The translations under genes were made by a program, and so were the position numbers. The notes under the pieces are model-generated. The model saw only the letters and a list, made by a program, of their open reading frames with translations. It did not search any database and was not told the origin of the DNA. From assembly GCA_903970295.1 (NCBI GenBank), contig CAJCHQ010000448.1:1-6756 (forward strand): a DNA stretch of 6,756 nucleotides, given 5' to 3'. Each line of letters opens with the position of its first letter. The stretch's first letter is position 1. Positions 6,273 to 6,756 of the stretch are shown piece after piece. Source of the DNA: Bryobacterales bacterium (GTDB taxonomy: Bacteria > Cyanobacteriota > Vampirovibrionia > Obscuribacterales > Obscuribacteraceae).

Positions 6273-6756
6273 GTCGCATTGGTGGTCAGCGGCAGCTCGT
6301 CGATAACGAGCGTGACATACTTAACGGTCCCTTCAGCATTGGCATTTCCACTGGGTGGGGGCGGTAATTGTAATCCCCCAGTGATCACCAGTGGGGTGCT
6401 GACAGGAGAATTTTGGCAAAACGGGAATTACACAACCACGGCGACAATTTCAGCGGCCAATCAAGTCAGGTTGCACGTCATCGGCGATGTAGTGATCAAC
6501 AATCCAATTACGGTTAGCACTGAATTAGTCGGAGGAGGAGGTCAACAATACCTCAACTCTACTACTGGTTACTCATTCAACGGTGTCCCTCCCGGTGGCC
6601 TGGCACCAGGGCAAAACGGGATTGTCACCAATGGTGGTGGCGGTGCCGGAAATGGTGGCGCTGGAGGGCTTGGCGGTAGCATTGCACCAGGACTGACGAG
6701 TGGCGGAGGCGGAAGAATCCCATTCTTGCTGCTGACTGGATCGGCGGGTGGGGCTG
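6273..6756 (+). pseudogene. Continuation of the adhesin-like frame after the TGA, glycine-rich, runs off the window
   Basis: In the same frame as the upstream part, 161 codons are open from 6273 to the edge. The first about 85 residues are Ser/Thr/Val/Asn-rich and beta-like (SSSITSVTYLTVPSALAF, VRLHVIGDVVINNP). From about 6528 the protein becomes glycine-rich (VGGGGQQ, GGGGAGNGGAGGLGG, TSGGGGR), as in some phage adhesins and bacterial surface proteins. There is no ATG in frame and no Shine-Dalgarno site near the first GTG codons (6282 and 6312), so it is unlikely to be translated independently. The gene is therefore either broken by a nonsense change or read through. The real 3' end lies beyond the window. 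Confidence 0.6.

Noticed and set aside
129..6756. Reassigned TGA codon (Trp or Gly) for the whole organism.
   Set aside because: The five larger genes use TGG for Trp, contain no internal TGA, and two of them terminate at TGA where the proteins plausibly end.

Overview
This is a 6.76 kb bacterial window of moderate GC (near half). Nearly all of it reads on the + strand. Gene density, signal-peptide style and weak Shine-Dalgarno sites fit a free-living or environmental bacterium with an elaborate cell envelope. Nothing in the sequence fixes the phylum. A non-photosynthetic cyanobacterial relative (Vampirovibrionia/Obscuribacterales type) is one possibility I considered from overall style only, with low confidence. 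Standard stop use (TAG, TAA and TGA) is seen.

Layout. (1) 129-1064 is a secreted or periplasmic protein of unknown function with a clear signal peptide. (2) 1167-5235 is a tight run of four co-directional genes that looks like one operon, preceded by a perfect TATAAT box. In order they are a polytopic membrane alkaline-phosphatase/sulfatase-superfamily protein (phosphoglycerol-transferase-like), a TylF/macrocin-type sugar O-methyltransferase, a CDP-glycerol glycerophosphotransferase-family GT-B enzyme, and a small class I SAM methyltransferase. (3) 5236-5909 is a 674-base stretch without a convincing gene. It holds a hairpin plus T-run (probable terminator), several inverted repeats and a possible promoter. 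(4) From 5910 to the right edge is a gene with an excellent Shine-Dalgarno site for a phage-tail/adhesin-like protein that becomes very glycine-rich. Its reading frame is open for the whole 847 bases except for one TGA at 6270-6272.

How they fit together. The four-gene operon most likely decorates a surface glycopolymer (O-antigen, capsule or teichoic-like) with glycerol-phosphate-type groups and O-methyl groups. The membrane enzyme would act outside the cytoplasmic membrane, while the CDP-glycerol-family enzyme and the two methyltransferases would act in the cytoplasm. The right-hand gene is a separate transcription unit and may be a surface or phage-derived adhesin. Its in-frame TGA, followed by 161 open codons of the same style of protein, is the most unusual feature of the window.
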